A stretch of 64,000 bases of DNA from Liolophura sinensis (lineage: Eukaryota; Mollusca; Polyplacophora; Chitonida; Chitonidae), in the NCBI RefSeq assembly GCF_032854445.1, contig NC_088304.1:12225704-12289703 (forward strand), written 5' to 3'. Position 1 is the stretch's first letter; the number at the start of each line of letters is the position of its first letter. Of the stretch, positions 32,687 through 43,300 are shown one piece after another. A program made the translations under genes and the position numbers. The notes under the pieces were generated by a model. That model saw only the letters and a program-made list of their open reading frames with translations, was not told where the DNA came from and searched no databases.

Positions 32687-34065
32687 ATTGGTTGGAATTG
32701 TCTTAAGGTCCTGACTGGCCTAAAGTGTTCAAAGTCATGTAGGTCCCAGAGTAACTATGATTACTATGTTATAGGTCATATGTTTCTATAGGATCGGTGA
32801 GAAAATTACAAACAGTATTGGTAGTGTATTATCATAAAGGTTCGTTACCACAATAACTGTGGCTACTATATTCACATGTACACAAATGCCCTTGTGGTTA
32901 GCATTTGTCGTTTGTCGACCTGTTCTTGTGTGGAAATTGGCCTTAGTGTGAGAAACGCATACTATGTAGCCTGAACGACTGAACACAACGACTGGCGCGT
33001 CCATGCACGCTACAAGTGGAAGCCACTTTTCTAGCGTTTTTAAGCTGTGACTAACAGGCTCTTTATAGGAATACAGAATCGACCCTGATTGACTGTCAGT
33101 GGGAAAAGGGTTGCCTGAGTTAAATTGTGCAGTTTTGGCCACACTTGAATAAATGTGCCATACCTAAAATTCATATGAGGCCAGGCATTGCCAGAACATG
33201 CCTAGCCCTCACCCCAGCCACTCAAAATCGATTCTGTATCCCTTTATGTCGGCTTTAACATCTTATCTTTTGAGTGTATGACAAGACGAAATCCTGCATT
33301 CGACGGGTTGACCTAACATACCTAACGTGACGGATGGGCCCACAAAGATTAAGGTCGACAAGGTAAAACACGGAACATATGGGTTTGATGTTTATTATAT
33401 CATTATGTAGATTATTATAGTTGGTGAAAATAAACAATATCTCGCTTGGTTCATAGTTCATGGGTTAAATTTTCACGGAATATCGTAGCAATTGCGAATT
33501 TGGGCTTTTATTTATTATCATGAGAGAAAGATTTTCCTGGACAGGAGTTCTCTCCGCTTTGTATGACAAACATGCTGAATGTATAATAGAATCGCAACAA
33601 TAAGAGCACATTTTCATGTTGATTTATATTATGTACAGAAACACAGCATCCAGAGATTACAGAGATACACATGAGGTTAAAATGGAATGCTCTGATAAAA
33701 CTTTACACCTGAATAGATCACCCATCCACCTAAGTTCATCAGTGGCCGGAAGTCTGGCGAAAACTCGCCATATTGCTTCTCTTTGCGCATGCCTGGACGC
33801 ATGCACGTCAGATATTTGAAAACTACAAAAGTTAATATTCTTAAGATGTTACCAAGAGGCCTCCATCATGACACATCCACTCTTCTGTGCCATAAAACGG
33901 ACTTAAATAGTGAAAATCTACAACTTTTAAAACAGATTGGCCTTTCTCTTTATTATGAAATGCTAATGTCAGCGATAACCGACACATCTGTAATACAGAC
34001 GTATAAGTAATGACAAGTTCATCATATCCTGTTTCCACGAGATTCGAATCGATTATTCACAGCCT
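32687..34065. other. Unassigned stretch 3' of the esterase exon
   Basis: Short frames on both strands (largest 32786-33142 minus) without recognisable domains. The part near 34065 would hold the 3' UTR of the minus-strand esterase gene. Confidence 0.3.
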
Positions 34066-34270
34066 TTACCATCGAGCATCAAAACGAAACAAGCGCTTAA
34101 GCTTCTCTGTGTGGGAGTGTTTGCGGTCAATATTCTTCCAGAAATCGCAGTACCTTGTTCTGAAACCCATCTTCCGGTTAAAAGTAGTTCCACTGACGAA
34201 CTCCAAGTATTCTCCCCAGTTGTTCTTGGGCCATGTAGCTAGCTCACTCACTTGGTTACCGTTAGGGTGT
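34066..34270 (-). CDS. Last exon of a carboxylesterase/neuroligin-family protein
   Basis: Reading leftward, an acceptor TTTATTGTTACAG ends at 34271; the exon opens in phase (one base completing a codon) and runs 67 codons to TAA at 34066-34068. It reads HPNGNQVSELATWPKNNWGE, then YLEF, a TTFNRKMGFRTRYCDFW segment and a basic end. The order NPN..., WP......YLEF..., then R.R...C.FW is the C-terminal end of alpha/beta-hydrolase carboxylesterases, cholinesterases and neuroligins, where the Cys closes a disulfide. The catalytic Ser, Glu and His lie in upstream exons not found here, so enzyme versus adhesion protein cannot be told. The minus-strand LINE at 35.2-38.7 kb would lie in its intron or separate it from the rest, so it could also be a gene fragment. 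Confidence 0.6.
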
Positions 34271-35170
34271 CTGTAACAATAAACAGAAAACATTAAGTGG
34301 ATGAATGTTTGTGCTTGAGCATATGGATGAAGAATGAAAGAGGAGTAAGCAAATGAAGGAATGGCATGGCGCCAGTGAATGAAATAGGAAACATGGACGA
34401 ATGTGTAAATAAATGACTGCACATGTAAGTGTCGGTGCGTATGGACGAGACACAAAAAAACATAGATGAAAGAAGAAACGTGCACGTATGTGTTGGAGAT
34501 GTCGAAGAAAACTGAGAGTATTGCTGAATAAATAACAAATGTATGAATCAATAAATGCATGCGTGATTCAACGAATAAATTAAGGCGAGTATTTGTGTAT
34601 ATGAATGGACGAATAAGGAAATAAATGAGCTATTGTGAGCCACAGAAAGAGTCAAATAACACCGCTGAATAAATGAACGTGATTGTCCAATCTGTATGGT
34701 TGAAATGTACCAATACATTACACTGATGGACTAAAAATGGTTTTCAACAGACGTCAGAATGTGTAAACGGCCAGGTGGGTCTTGGACCGTTTACAGTCAC
34801 CAAGGTCTAAAAAGCACTGGCGAATCTACTAATTACGGGCCCTGACCGGGCTTGAACCCGCATCCTGTGTGTCCTAACGATTGAAGAAACATGGCTTGCT
34901 CCTAACAATGAACAAACTCGATTCACTCTACACTGAGTAAAGGAAGGAATGTAGATGAATGTAAAATGAATATAAAATGAAATAGAATACACAAATTCAT
35001 ACACGTATGAATAACAGCAAAACGAAAATGCATATGAATGAACAAAAGTAAAGAACTATGTATTAAAGAGCGATTGAGACTTCATGAGTTTTTACGGGAG
35101 AATACACAGCAGGTGTATTATCTAAGTATCACTGCACGTTGAGACACGTCGCAACGAAAAAGGCTACAAA
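34271..35170. repeat. Cryptic simple sequence, GAATGAA/AATAAATG-rich
   Basis: The plus strand is rich in short scattered GAATGAA, GAATAAA and ATGAATG motifs without strict period, as in an old tetranucleotide array. A tRNA-like B box (CGGGCTTGAACCCGCATCC, minus strand) sits at about 34848-34866 and may mark a SINE head. Long minus-strand frames here are low-complexity. Confidence 0.45.
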
Positions 35171-35177
35171 TAAAGCC

Positions 35178-36459
35178 TTAATTTTGTGCCCCTAGTTTGT
35201 GTTTATTGATCAGAACTGTTGAAATGTACAATATAAGATTGGGACAATATGCACAGCACAATTTTAACCCCAAAGTTAAACAAATACCACTACACCACTT
35301 TGCGTCTGGGCCTAGACATATACCCAGTACTTTTATACAGTCTCGTTTCACTCGTATGCCTGAAACATGGCTTTCATGTTCATTATTTCCCACATACAGC
35401 AATTCATTTTTACTCCTGTTTACTTTAGCGTTGGACGCTTTACAATATACATCAATAATTGACAACGTCTTCGTTACAGATTCTTTGGCTCTTAGCGTCA
35501 AGGTAGTATCGTCTGCATGCTGAAAGCAGAGCGACGTGCACGAGGAAAATGGAATATCAATGCCTTTTATATAGAACTACAGTTTCTTATTAGGGCCCCC
35601 AGTGGTTCAGTAGTTACCACATATAACATGGCTGAGATAGGACAGCCTTGTCGGACGGATTTGCCCACTCTAAAAAAAAAGGCGTGACAAAACCGTTGAC
35701 TTGTACAGCACTTCTAATGCCATTATAAAGCATACTAATCCATTTGATAAACATCGTGCCAAAGCCAAACTTATCCAGCACTTCTAACAAAAAGGCGTGC
35801 GAGACCCTGTCAAAGGCTTTCTCTTGACCAAGCTTCAGTACATACATTTCGAGATTGTCCTCCGCTAAACAATCGATAACATCTGTAATACTCGCTACGG
35901 TATCCGCTATTTCTCGACGAGACACAGAAGAGCTTTGGAATGTCCATATGAAAATTTCCATAACACACTTTAGTCGGTTCGACAAACATCTAACTACACT
36001 CAGCAAAGTAATGGGTCTCCAGTTTTTTAGGTTGTTACGATCACCTATGTATAAGAGTGATCACACCAAAAAGCATTGAGCGAGGCAGATTGCCACAGGC
36101 AAAAGCCTGGGTGAAATGTTAAATAACTGAGGCCAGCAGAAACAATAAAATTCAGCCGTGAGCCCGTCATTGCCAGGACTTTTGTTTTTCGCCATACCTT
36201 TCAGTGACACCCACAATTCATCCTTTGTCAACTCCGTGTCACAGAAAGTTCTATTACCATCATCTAATCGTACTGCAGTATTGGCGAATAAGTTTTTAAC
36301 ATCATTGAAATCAACTTCATCCTTAGTATACAGGTGATCATAATAATTATATATCTCATTTAGAATGTCATCCGTAGAAGTCACAATATCATCGGTAGCA
36401 GAATTTAATTCACTGATAATTTTGTGTTCCTGACTGGATTTCTCGAAATTGAGAGACAA
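35178..36459 (-). pseudogene. LINE ORF2, reverse transcriptase part
   Basis: Copies genomic LINE RNA into DNA at the nicked target in an intact element. Visible in order: MAKNKSPGNDGLTAEFYC (RT block 1 region), NWRPITLLSV, motif A as EKAFDRVSH (the Asp kept), GKSVRQGCPIS just after a frameshift in a nine-T run near 35680, and motif C as HADDTTL at about 35507-35530 (both Asp present; the usual Tyr/Phe is His). A VLGICLGPDAKWC block follows and then the similarity stops. Stops near 36061-36006 and at least two frameshifts make it non-functional. Confidence 0.8.
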
Positions 36460-36806
36460 AGAGGTACTTCTGTCACCCTCGACAGCTCATTGGGCCTTAG
36501 ACCGTAGAATAGCGCCTATACATATATCCAGTTCTATCCTCTTGAGTTCCGATTCTAACTGACAAATTGATGTTCTGTTATTGTTGGGTATATTCGCAGC
36601 CCTCCTGTATTCATCGAATGCTGAACATCTGATTACATCTTTCATCCTTCCTCTTCTTGCCAAATAAAAGGGCTAACCTTTTAACATGGTACTTAAGCTT
36701 ACACTACCACACAGTAATTTCTTTTGTATACAGCTCGTTTTGTTTCTCTCTAAGGATGAGTTCCCGTACACGATGAACGAAATCGTTGTCTTGCAATAAT
36801 AGGTTG

Positions 36807-37559
36807 TTAAAAAATAAATAACCCAGAGCCTGGCTCAACAGCACAAAGATCGAGTCTGAGGAAAACGATGCTATGGTCAATAAACGAATTTCTCCTGTAG
36901 TCTACTGATTGTACTTTAGCCGTTAACGCTCTGCTCACAAACACATGATCAATGTGGCTTTGTTGTAATACATCGTTAGCACATCGTCTCCAAGAAAAAT
37001 TAATCTTAGCAGGGTGGCAATACCTCCACATATCTCTGACGTCATGTTCATTGACAATGTCAAAAAACACCTGACGTGACCTATCATGTTGTAGGACATT
37101 AGTTGCCCTATCGCGAGATGAAAACACCACATTTAAGTCCCCAACCAAAATACAGTGACCCTCTGGACGTAAATAGTTTGAAAGAGATTGGAAAAAATCA
37201 CATCTGTCCGCTACATTGTTAGGGGCATAACAATTCATGATATCATATTTCACAGCATTTACTTCCACACATACGCAAATAATTCTACCTGATGGGTCAC
37301 GATTCCATTCAGTAACACAATGTTGCAGTTTCTGACTTACTACAATGCACCCCCCCCTCCCCTCGTTTCTCCCGTCAGCATTGCTAAAGTACAATTTGTC
37401 GGGAAATAGATGTTTGAATTGGTCAATAAAGTTATCGTCTCAAAATGTTTCCTGGAGGCATATTATGTCTGACGCTGAAGTAGAGAGTAAGGTACTTACA
37501 TTTTTAAGCTTCTGTAGATTGCCCAATCCATTGCAATTAAGTGATCCCAAGAAGACCAT
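36807..37559 (-). pseudogene. LINE ORF2, N-terminal AP-endonuclease domain
   Basis: Starts at ATG 37559. The frame is open for the whole domain except one TGA at 37440-37442 just after the catalytic ICLQETF (Glu of the QE motif kept). Other endonuclease landmarks are SLNCNGLGN (Asn near the start), a MNCYAPN block, ILVGDLNVVF (metal-binding Asp and Asn) and the final SFIDHSIV (Ser-Asp-His motif, here with I-D-H). This enzyme nicks target DNA for target-primed reverse transcription. The linker to the RT (36460-36806) is also recognisable but out of frame. Confidence 0.85.
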
Positions 37560-37715
37560 TTCTAGAGAAAAAAATAACAATTAAGATACTGGTCTTGAAC
37601 TTGATTACTGGGTAGTTTGATACTACAATACAGGTTATAGTGAGTCCTTATTTCTTTTCACTTTCAACACTTTTCTTTGTGTATTGAAAAGTGTTGACTG
37701 TGCGTTTTGCCTTGG

Positions 37716-38678
37716 CTAAATTTGACTGAGCCTTGAGTTTTCGTCTTTTTTGTTCCGGACCGTGGAGAAACCCGAAGATTGTGTGACTATCGCCTCACTG
37801 TCGTCGCTGTACCCCTCCTTTGTTTTTTCGTTTTCTTGACTTGCTAGCTCTTTACCACCTTTTCTTTGTATTTCAGCGTGGTGTTCAGGAGCCTCGGCTT
37901 GTTCATGCACGGGTATTTCCAAGTCACTGGTGACAAATTTTCTCTTTGCTGCACGTCGCCCTTTTCTTAGTGCACATTTTCGCTGTTTTCTTGTTTTCCT
38001 TTTCACTGATCACTACGTCTGTTGCCCTACAGTCGCAGATAAATAACCCGCAAGTGTCATACAATTCAGCGCCACTGTTGTCGTTGCATCTACACCTCCC
38101 GAAACCGCATACATCACAAGGTTCGCAGAAACACTTATTCCCATCGTAACCGCATTCGTCACAGTCCACCGCTTTGCAGGCTCGTGCCACGTGACCTTGT
38201 TTCCCACAATAGTAGCATGTAAAGTCCGGGCAGTCTCTATACAGATGTTCATCAGACAAACATATTGAGCATACTTTTTTTTTGGTTATCGTGTACAACT
38301 CGATAATACGCCGTTCCCAGTCCACAAGTAAAACGCATTGCATAAGGCAGAGATTTGATTTCTGGGGGTATTTTTACCCGCACATACCTCGCCCTGTCTG
38401 CAACCTGAGTACCTGGGTGAAAACGTCTGACACGGGCTCCACTCCGTACTCCCACAACTTGTCATAAATTCTTTGTCTTCTACATAGCTTGACAAATGAA
38501 AGAAGGACACGATTAGGGTCCTAGAACACACTTCCGTGCACGAAAATTGTTTGGCCTCTATCTGTATTCCTCTAACCAGTAGATCACTTGCTTCACGGTC
38601 TGACACAGTAATTGCATACAGGTCACTTCTTTTGGGGGCACAGGCGAAAATATGCTGTATGTTTCTTTTATTGTTCAT
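37716..38678 (-). pseudogene. LINE ORF1, nucleic-acid-binding protein with CCHC knuckle
   Basis: ORF1 begins at ATG 38678. Its pieces lie in three frames: an N-terminal part, a middle part with VKIPPEIKSLPYAMRF and YYRVVHDNQKK, then KKVCSICLSDEHLYRDCPDF followed by a CCHC zinc knuckle (CYYCGKQGHVARAC) and more paired cysteines (CDECGYDG, CDVCGFGRCRC). The basic C-terminal part at 37716-38006 follows after a frameshift. This order is typical of Tx1-type ORF1 proteins that bind the LINE RNA. Frameshifts near 38340-38290 and 37960 disable it. Confidence 0.75.
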
Positions 38679-38746
38679 GTGTCGAAATCAACAGCTTAAC
38701 CTTTTCTTTAAAATGCCCATTGCTGTCACCAATTTATCACTATATC
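38653..38746. repeat. Third, partial copy of the tRNA-unit sequence, overlapping the LINE ORF1 start
   Basis: About 95 bp (GTATGTTTC, TTTATTGTTCAT, GAAATCAACA, CTTAAC, GCTGTCACCAATTTATCACT) recurs at 39177-39272 and 40767-40860 inside both tRNA units. Here it contains the first nine or so codons of ORF1, so the boundary of LINE and tRNA-unit DNA lies in it. Confidence 0.75.
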
Positions 38747-38775
38747 ACTGACTAACTAGACAAAAATAATAATAA

Positions 38776-39636
38776 TGTTTCTGGAGATGCCGGGGATTGA
38801 ACCCGGGGCCTTTCACATGCGAAGCGAACGCTCTACCACTGAGCTACATCCCCACTTACTATCTATCATCAAAATTAATATGAATCGATTATGCCGTTTT
38901 CAATTGAAAATTATAGATAGAAATAAACAGATCTTTGAAAGAAATTACGTAAATAATGTTACGGAAATATTACGGGTAAGTGAAGTCTGTTATGGTCAGG
39001 TTTTTTCTGTATATAAAGACATGAGCTGGTAGGCAGCTACCAGCCATCCTGACTCACACCTTTGCCCACAGGTGTTAATGTTTATTGTTTATCTGATGTA
39101 TGTTTCGAGTATTGTCTTGTCTTTTATCTGTTGTTTACTTGCTCAATCAACAATGGAACACTCTCTTGTCAATCTGTCGTATGTTTCCTTTATTGTTCAT
39201 ATGTGGAAATCAACAACTTAACATTCTCTTAAAATATTGCTGTCACCATTGCTGTCACCAATTTATCACTACGATTGTTAATGGTATTAGTACCCATACT
39301 AAAAGGTCACACTCTGACTAAATAGCAGTTTTGATACATAATTTTTTCAGGTTGCCTAAAGACAGACTAAAGATTTCCGTTTGCTTTGAAGATGACTACA
39401 AGCTGTGCAAAATCTAAGAAACATATAAAACGAGATAAATGACGTTTAAGAACTTGTCTGCTCAGTGTGATTAGAAAGTTGTTGAACAGTTAAGCAATAA
39501 ATGATGGGTTACCCTTTCTAGGCAAGTCAGAGTACTTTACGGGTAAAATCAGGTACATGTATAAATACAAAACTGTTTTGGCAACACATTACCTGAAAAC
39601 ATGCTGAATAATTTTGTTTCTTTTCATGATCACTAA
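38776..39636. repeat. Direct duplicate unit A carrying tRNA-Ala
   Basis: About 860 bp that aligns with 40362-41218 with modest divergence, starting at the tRNA 3' edge and ending near GAATAATTT/AATTC. The distance between the units is 1586 bp; the intervening 39637-40361 is not duplicated. Confidence 0.85.
38782..38853 (-). tRNA. tRNA-Ala (anticodon CGC), copy 1
   Basis: A 72-nt cloverleaf on the minus strand: acceptor GGGGATG paired with CATCTCC (discriminator A), D arm GCTC/GAGC, anticodon stem TTCGC/GTGAA with loop TTCGCAT giving anticodon CGC, variable AGGCC, and T arm CCGGG/CCCGG with loop TTCAATC. Box A (TAGCTCAGTGG) and box B (GGTTCAATCCC) are intact. It matches the animal tRNA-Ala consensus apart from the anticodon stem. 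The stem has one G-U pair. Downstream (minus sense) ATTATTATTATTTTTG offers a T run for Pol III termination. Confidence 0.95.
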
Positions 39637-39962
39637 AGAGGTTTAAAAACTAAAGAACGCAAAAAAAAAACCCGAATAAAATGACTTTCGATATAAATAT
39701 GTTTTGCGTATGTATCACGCTTAGTTATTTCTTTGTCGTGAATGATGTCATTCAAGAAAAACTGTGCCAAATGTGAACTAAAAATCATGACAGAAAGAAT
39801 TGATTTTATACGGCATTAGAAGCTAAACGAAACAGACTTGGACATTTTCTCACTGCCCGAATCATAGTCCAACATAGAGAACAGTTGTTGATATTTAGCT
39901 ATGTGATCAGTGTTAAGAAAGTCACCTGAATGTACATTAAAACACTCATGTTGTTGTAGTAG

Positions 39963-40080
39963 TGAAAGAAAACACAGATCCAGAAAACGTGGACGAAGGT
40001 TACAAGGAACTTGCCGAACTGTTAGATAAGCATGGTTTTTGCATGAGAACTAGAATACAATCTAGCGTCGCCATGTGCCA
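39963..40080 (+). CDS. Candidate internal exon of an unrecognised gene
   Basis: Open for 39 codons between an acceptor (TTGTTGTAGTAG, ending 39962) and a consensus donor GTAAGT at 40081, phases 2 and 2. It encodes a hydrophilic, coding-like stretch (NVDEGYKELAELLDKHGFCM then RTRIQSSVAMC). It lies in the non-duplicated spacer between the two tRNA-Ala units. I do not recognise the family and found no partner exon, so it may be a chance ORF or an exon caught in a rearranged locus. Confidence 0.35.
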
Positions 40081-40361
40081 GTAAGTTTTCTTCAAATGTA
40101 TAGACAGTTGCGTATAATTCCAACAGCTGTGTTGGACGAAGACTGTGTCTGTTGAATCTGAAGTAAACTATATTAGGATGTAAATGGATTTCCTTTCTTA
40201 AACATATTTGAGTACTTCATCGCATTCATGTGTTTACAAATTGTTTACAGAAAGAGACAAGAGGAAAATTAGGAATAATACACTAGCGAGCTTTAGCACT
40301 AGGGTGCAGAGCACTAATAAAATCCAATACCACAAATACCAGTGGAGAAAGAAAAACATAA

Positions 40362-41218
40362 CTTTTCTGGAGATGCCGGGGATTGAACCCGGGGCCTTTC
40401 ACATGCGAAGCGAACGCTCTACCACTGAGCTACATCCCCGCTTACCATGTAGCATTAAAATTAATATGAATCGATTATGCCCGGTTGAATTCAAAAATTA
40501 TAGATAGTAATAAACAGATCTTAGAAAGAAATCACGTAAACAACATTGCAAAAATATTATGGGTAACTGAAAACTGTTGTGGTCTTTTTTTCTGTATATG
40601 AACAGATATATGTTCTTTCAATGGCAGCCACCAGCTATCCTGACTCACACCTTTACCCACAGGTGTTAATGTTTATTGTTTATCAGATGTATTGTTCGAG
40701 TATTGTCCTTTTTTATCTGTTGTTTGCTTGCTAAACCAACAAAGCAACCCTCTCTTGTCAATCTCTTGTATGTTTCCTTTATGGTTCATATGTGGAAATC
40801 AACAACTTAACCTTCTCTTTAAAATTTTGCTGTCACCAGTTTATCACTATGATTGTTAATGGTATTAGTACCCATACTAAAAGGTCACACTCTGACTAAA
40901 TAGCAGTTTTGATACATAATTTTTTCAGGTTGCCTAAAGACAGACTAAAGATTTCCGTTTGCTTTGAAGATGACTAAAAACTGTGCAAAAACTAAGAAAC
41001 TTACAAAAAGAGATAAATCTCATTTTAAATATGTATGCTCTGTGTGGTTAGAAAAGTGTTGAACAGTTAAGCAATAAGTGATGGGCTGTCGTTTCTAGGC
41101 ACGTCAGAGTTCTTTGCGGGTAAAATTAGTTATTTGTATAAATGCAAAAGTGTTTTGGCAACGCCTTACCTGAAAACATGCCGAATAATTCAATTTCTTT
41201 TTAGTCATCATTAAAAAA
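40362..41218. repeat. Direct duplicate unit B carrying tRNA-Ala
   Basis: Second copy of unit A. Differences are scattered substitutions and small indels (unit A has an extra short duplication of GCTGTCACCATT near 39240), so the duplication is not brand new, while the tRNA genes stayed identical. Confidence 0.85.
40368..40439 (-). tRNA. tRNA-Ala (anticodon CGC), copy 2
   Basis: Identical over all 72 nt to the copy at 38782-38853, while the surrounding unit has diverged noticeably. That contrast argues that the tRNA genes are under selection or gene conversion, hence probably functional. In the minus sense the 3' flank begins GAAAAGTTATGTTTTTCTTTC, with a T run for termination. Confidence 0.95.
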
Positions 41219-41535
41219 TCTTCAGCCTGTCCTTGCGCAACGTAAAAAAGCCTATGGATCACAACTTTTATTGAGTCAGTGAATGACGTTTCGATATAGG
41301 TACCAATACCGTCAACAATGATAGAGATAAAGCTTATAGCTTGAGTTTGTCGTCTGCGTTTATAAGTCTGTGGCCTGAACACCTGTGATAACCCCCTACT
41401 TTGAAATGGTGTCGCCCAAAGTGTAATTTTGTGACACAAGCCGTGACGCGGGTGTATTACGAAGCTTGCGTCTTTGATTTTAGACCCGCTGACGTTCAAA
41501 GTTGCATATAGTAGGAAAACCCATAGTATAATAGA

Positions 41536-41632
41536 TTTTGTGTTTCACGCTGTACTCAAGAACACTTCTCTCATACGACGGCGGCCAGCATTAAGGTTGG
41601 AGGAAACCGGACAGAGCACGGCGGAAACCCTT
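41536..41632 (-). mobile_element. SINE family A 3' fragment
   Basis: TTTCACGCTGTACTCAAGAA, ACGACGGCGGCCAGCATTAA, GAAACCGGACAGAGCACG; no head. Confidence 0.8.
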
Positions 41633-41689
41633 ATTCTTATGTCACAACAGATGAAACATGCAAAGGACTATATCTATCAGCATAAAGAG

Positions 41690-41850
41690 AAAAACCAGAG
41701 CAGCGTCGATAGTCTGATAGTTGGCAGTTTCTCACACGTAACCGGCGGAATACGACCTTTTATCAATTTACCTCCGTCAACTGTTCATGTAAATGCATAA
41801 ATAGTAGCAAATTGCGCGGCCTGGAGCATCATGGCTTAAGTAGAACTGTC
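41690..41850 (-). repeat. Dispersed repeat family E copy
   Basis: In plus reading AGAGCAGCGTCGATAGTCTG, CACACGTAACCGGCGGAATA, ATCAATTTACCTCCGTCAAC and TAAATGCATAAATAGTAGCA, the complement of family E. Confidence 0.65.
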
Positions 41851-42139
41851 TACAGTTATGGATATCTTCGGACATTTGTACTCAATGTTGACAACAAAAT
41901 CGCACCGTAAAACAAAACAGTTCGGTTTGTGTTTAGCTTTTGATTGGCTAAGTATTGATCATTGAACTGCTGCGAGACTATCAAGTAGCTCTCAACATTG
42001 TTGACGAAAGAGGATATGCGACGTTTATTCAACCCCCTTTATCCCAAGTTCTGGGTCATATTTATGAAATAAAAAGCTTTCATATGAGCAATAAACTACA
42101 TGAATACCTTACTGTATTATTTGACTGATTTTTCAATAT

Positions 42140-42230
42140 ATGTATATGCCATGGTTGTCACTGTTGTGGGTAGAAGAAACCGGGCTGGCTCGCCGTAAAC
42201 CACCATCCTGTGGCGAATTATTGACGAAGT
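42140..42230 (-). mobile_element. SINE family B fragment
   Basis: GGTAGAAGAAACCGGGCTGG, then GTAAACCACCATCCTGTGGC and GAATTATTGACGAAG in family B order. Confidence 0.4.
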
Positions 42231-42359
42231 TTAGACTTCAGAAACGATCACACGGACATCGACCAAATATAATTAAAGATGCAAGAGAGCAAAACCTGAC
42301 CTGCAACTGTTTTTCACCGTCCCTTCAAGTGACATAAGGAACATTTGAAATTGTTAATA

Positions 42360-42605
42360 TTTATTTATTTACTTATTTGATTGGTGTTTTACGTCGCACT
42401 TAAGAATATTTCACTTATACGGCGGCCAGCATTATGGTGGAAAGAAACCGGGCAGAGCTCGTCGGAAACGGCCATCCACAGGTTGCTGGAAGACCATCCC
42501 ACATACGGCCAGAGAGGAAGCCAGGGTGGGCTAGACGAACTCGCAGCGACCATATTGGTGGGAGGCTTCTGGATCATCGCGCCGCGCTGGCATGCAAGAG
42601 CCCTG
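42360..42605 (-). mobile_element. Full-length SINE family A
   Basis: (AAAT)n tail at the left (42361-42380), GATTGGTGTTTTACGTCGCA, body through CACATACGGCCAGAGAGGAA, and a worn tRNA-like head (GCGCCGCGCTGGCATGCAAG) at the right. Confidence 0.85.
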
Positions 42606-42779
42606 TTAAGATTGAAGATTCATTGATATATGCTGAAGTCACAAACTTGCATAGTTCTTAGCCTTGTCACTATCAGATCAGGCTGAAAAATGTTACTCTG
42701 TAAATTTTTTTATCAAATCTCACTTCGAAAATTTAAACAAAGTAATAGAGTATACAATAAACTAATACAGTGCATAAAT

Positions 42780-42905
42780 TGAAACTAGAGCAGTAACGAC
42801 AGTCTGATAAAGTCTAATTTACATCAGCCATTGTTTTACTCATGTTCTTGTCTGTGTGCTTAAAAAGTAGCAAAGTACACGTCCTCTAACACCATGACTT
42901 GAAAG
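42780..42905 (-). repeat. Dispersed repeat family E copy
   Basis: AGAGCAGTAACGACAGTCTG and the TTAAAAAGTAGCAAAGT block in complement orientation; central part eroded. Confidence 0.5.
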
Positions 42906-43119
42906 CAGAATTAGATAAAAAATATGTAGTGCTGTTAGCCGCAGTTTATTAGACAAACGTACAAGGTCTCAAAATGCTGTCTTGTCATCACATTTGATGT
43001 TCGGTAAAACCACATTAAAACAATGCAAAGGGTGAGGCCTCGAGAATGCTTACACAACTAGCATTACGCGGGAGTATGCAGTACACAGTATACAGTATAA
43101 AATATACAGGATACAGAGC

Positions 43120-43300
43120 GTAAAACCAGAGCATTGGCGACAGTGTGTCTGACAGTTGACGAATGGTCGCACGTAATATCGGCATCCGTGGGTTGCAGCT
43201 TATATCAATTTAACTCAGTCACAGTTTCATCCTTACTGTCCATGTACATGCTTGAAAAGTTAATTTGTCTTGTTCAGCGTGCTTTTGTTCTAAACTTCTT
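43120..43300 (-). repeat. Dispersed repeat family E copy
   Basis: AACCAGAGCATTGGCGACAG, GGTCGCACGTAATATCGGC, ATCAATTTAACTCAGTCACA and ATGTACATGCTTGAAAAGTT. Confidence 0.6.

Larger units (their letters stand above)
35178..38700 (-). mobile_element. Tx1/L1-type LINE, two ORFs, broken, 3' end missing
   Basis: Ordered right to left on the minus strand: ORF1 (38678 to about 37716), then ORF2 from 37559 with AP-endonuclease and reverse transcriptase. ORF2 ends shortly after the RT catalytic motif, lacking the C-terminal ~300 residues usual for the clade; no poly-A or 3' tail is seen at 35178. This is the reverse of the normal 5' truncation of LINEs, so a later deletion or rearrangement is likely. 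Decay is mild: one stop and a few frameshifts. It shares its orientation with the tRNA-Ala genes immediately 5'. Confidence 0.85.

Noticed and set aside
34848-34866. tRNA gene from the CGGGCTTGAACCCG B box
   Set aside because: The T arm is present but no paired acceptor, D arm or anticodon stem could be built around it.
38775-39032. Plus-strand frame starting MFLEMPGIEPGAFHMRSERS
   Set aside because: Antisense of the tRNA-Ala gene; the same peptide recurs at 40208-40507 over the second tRNA.
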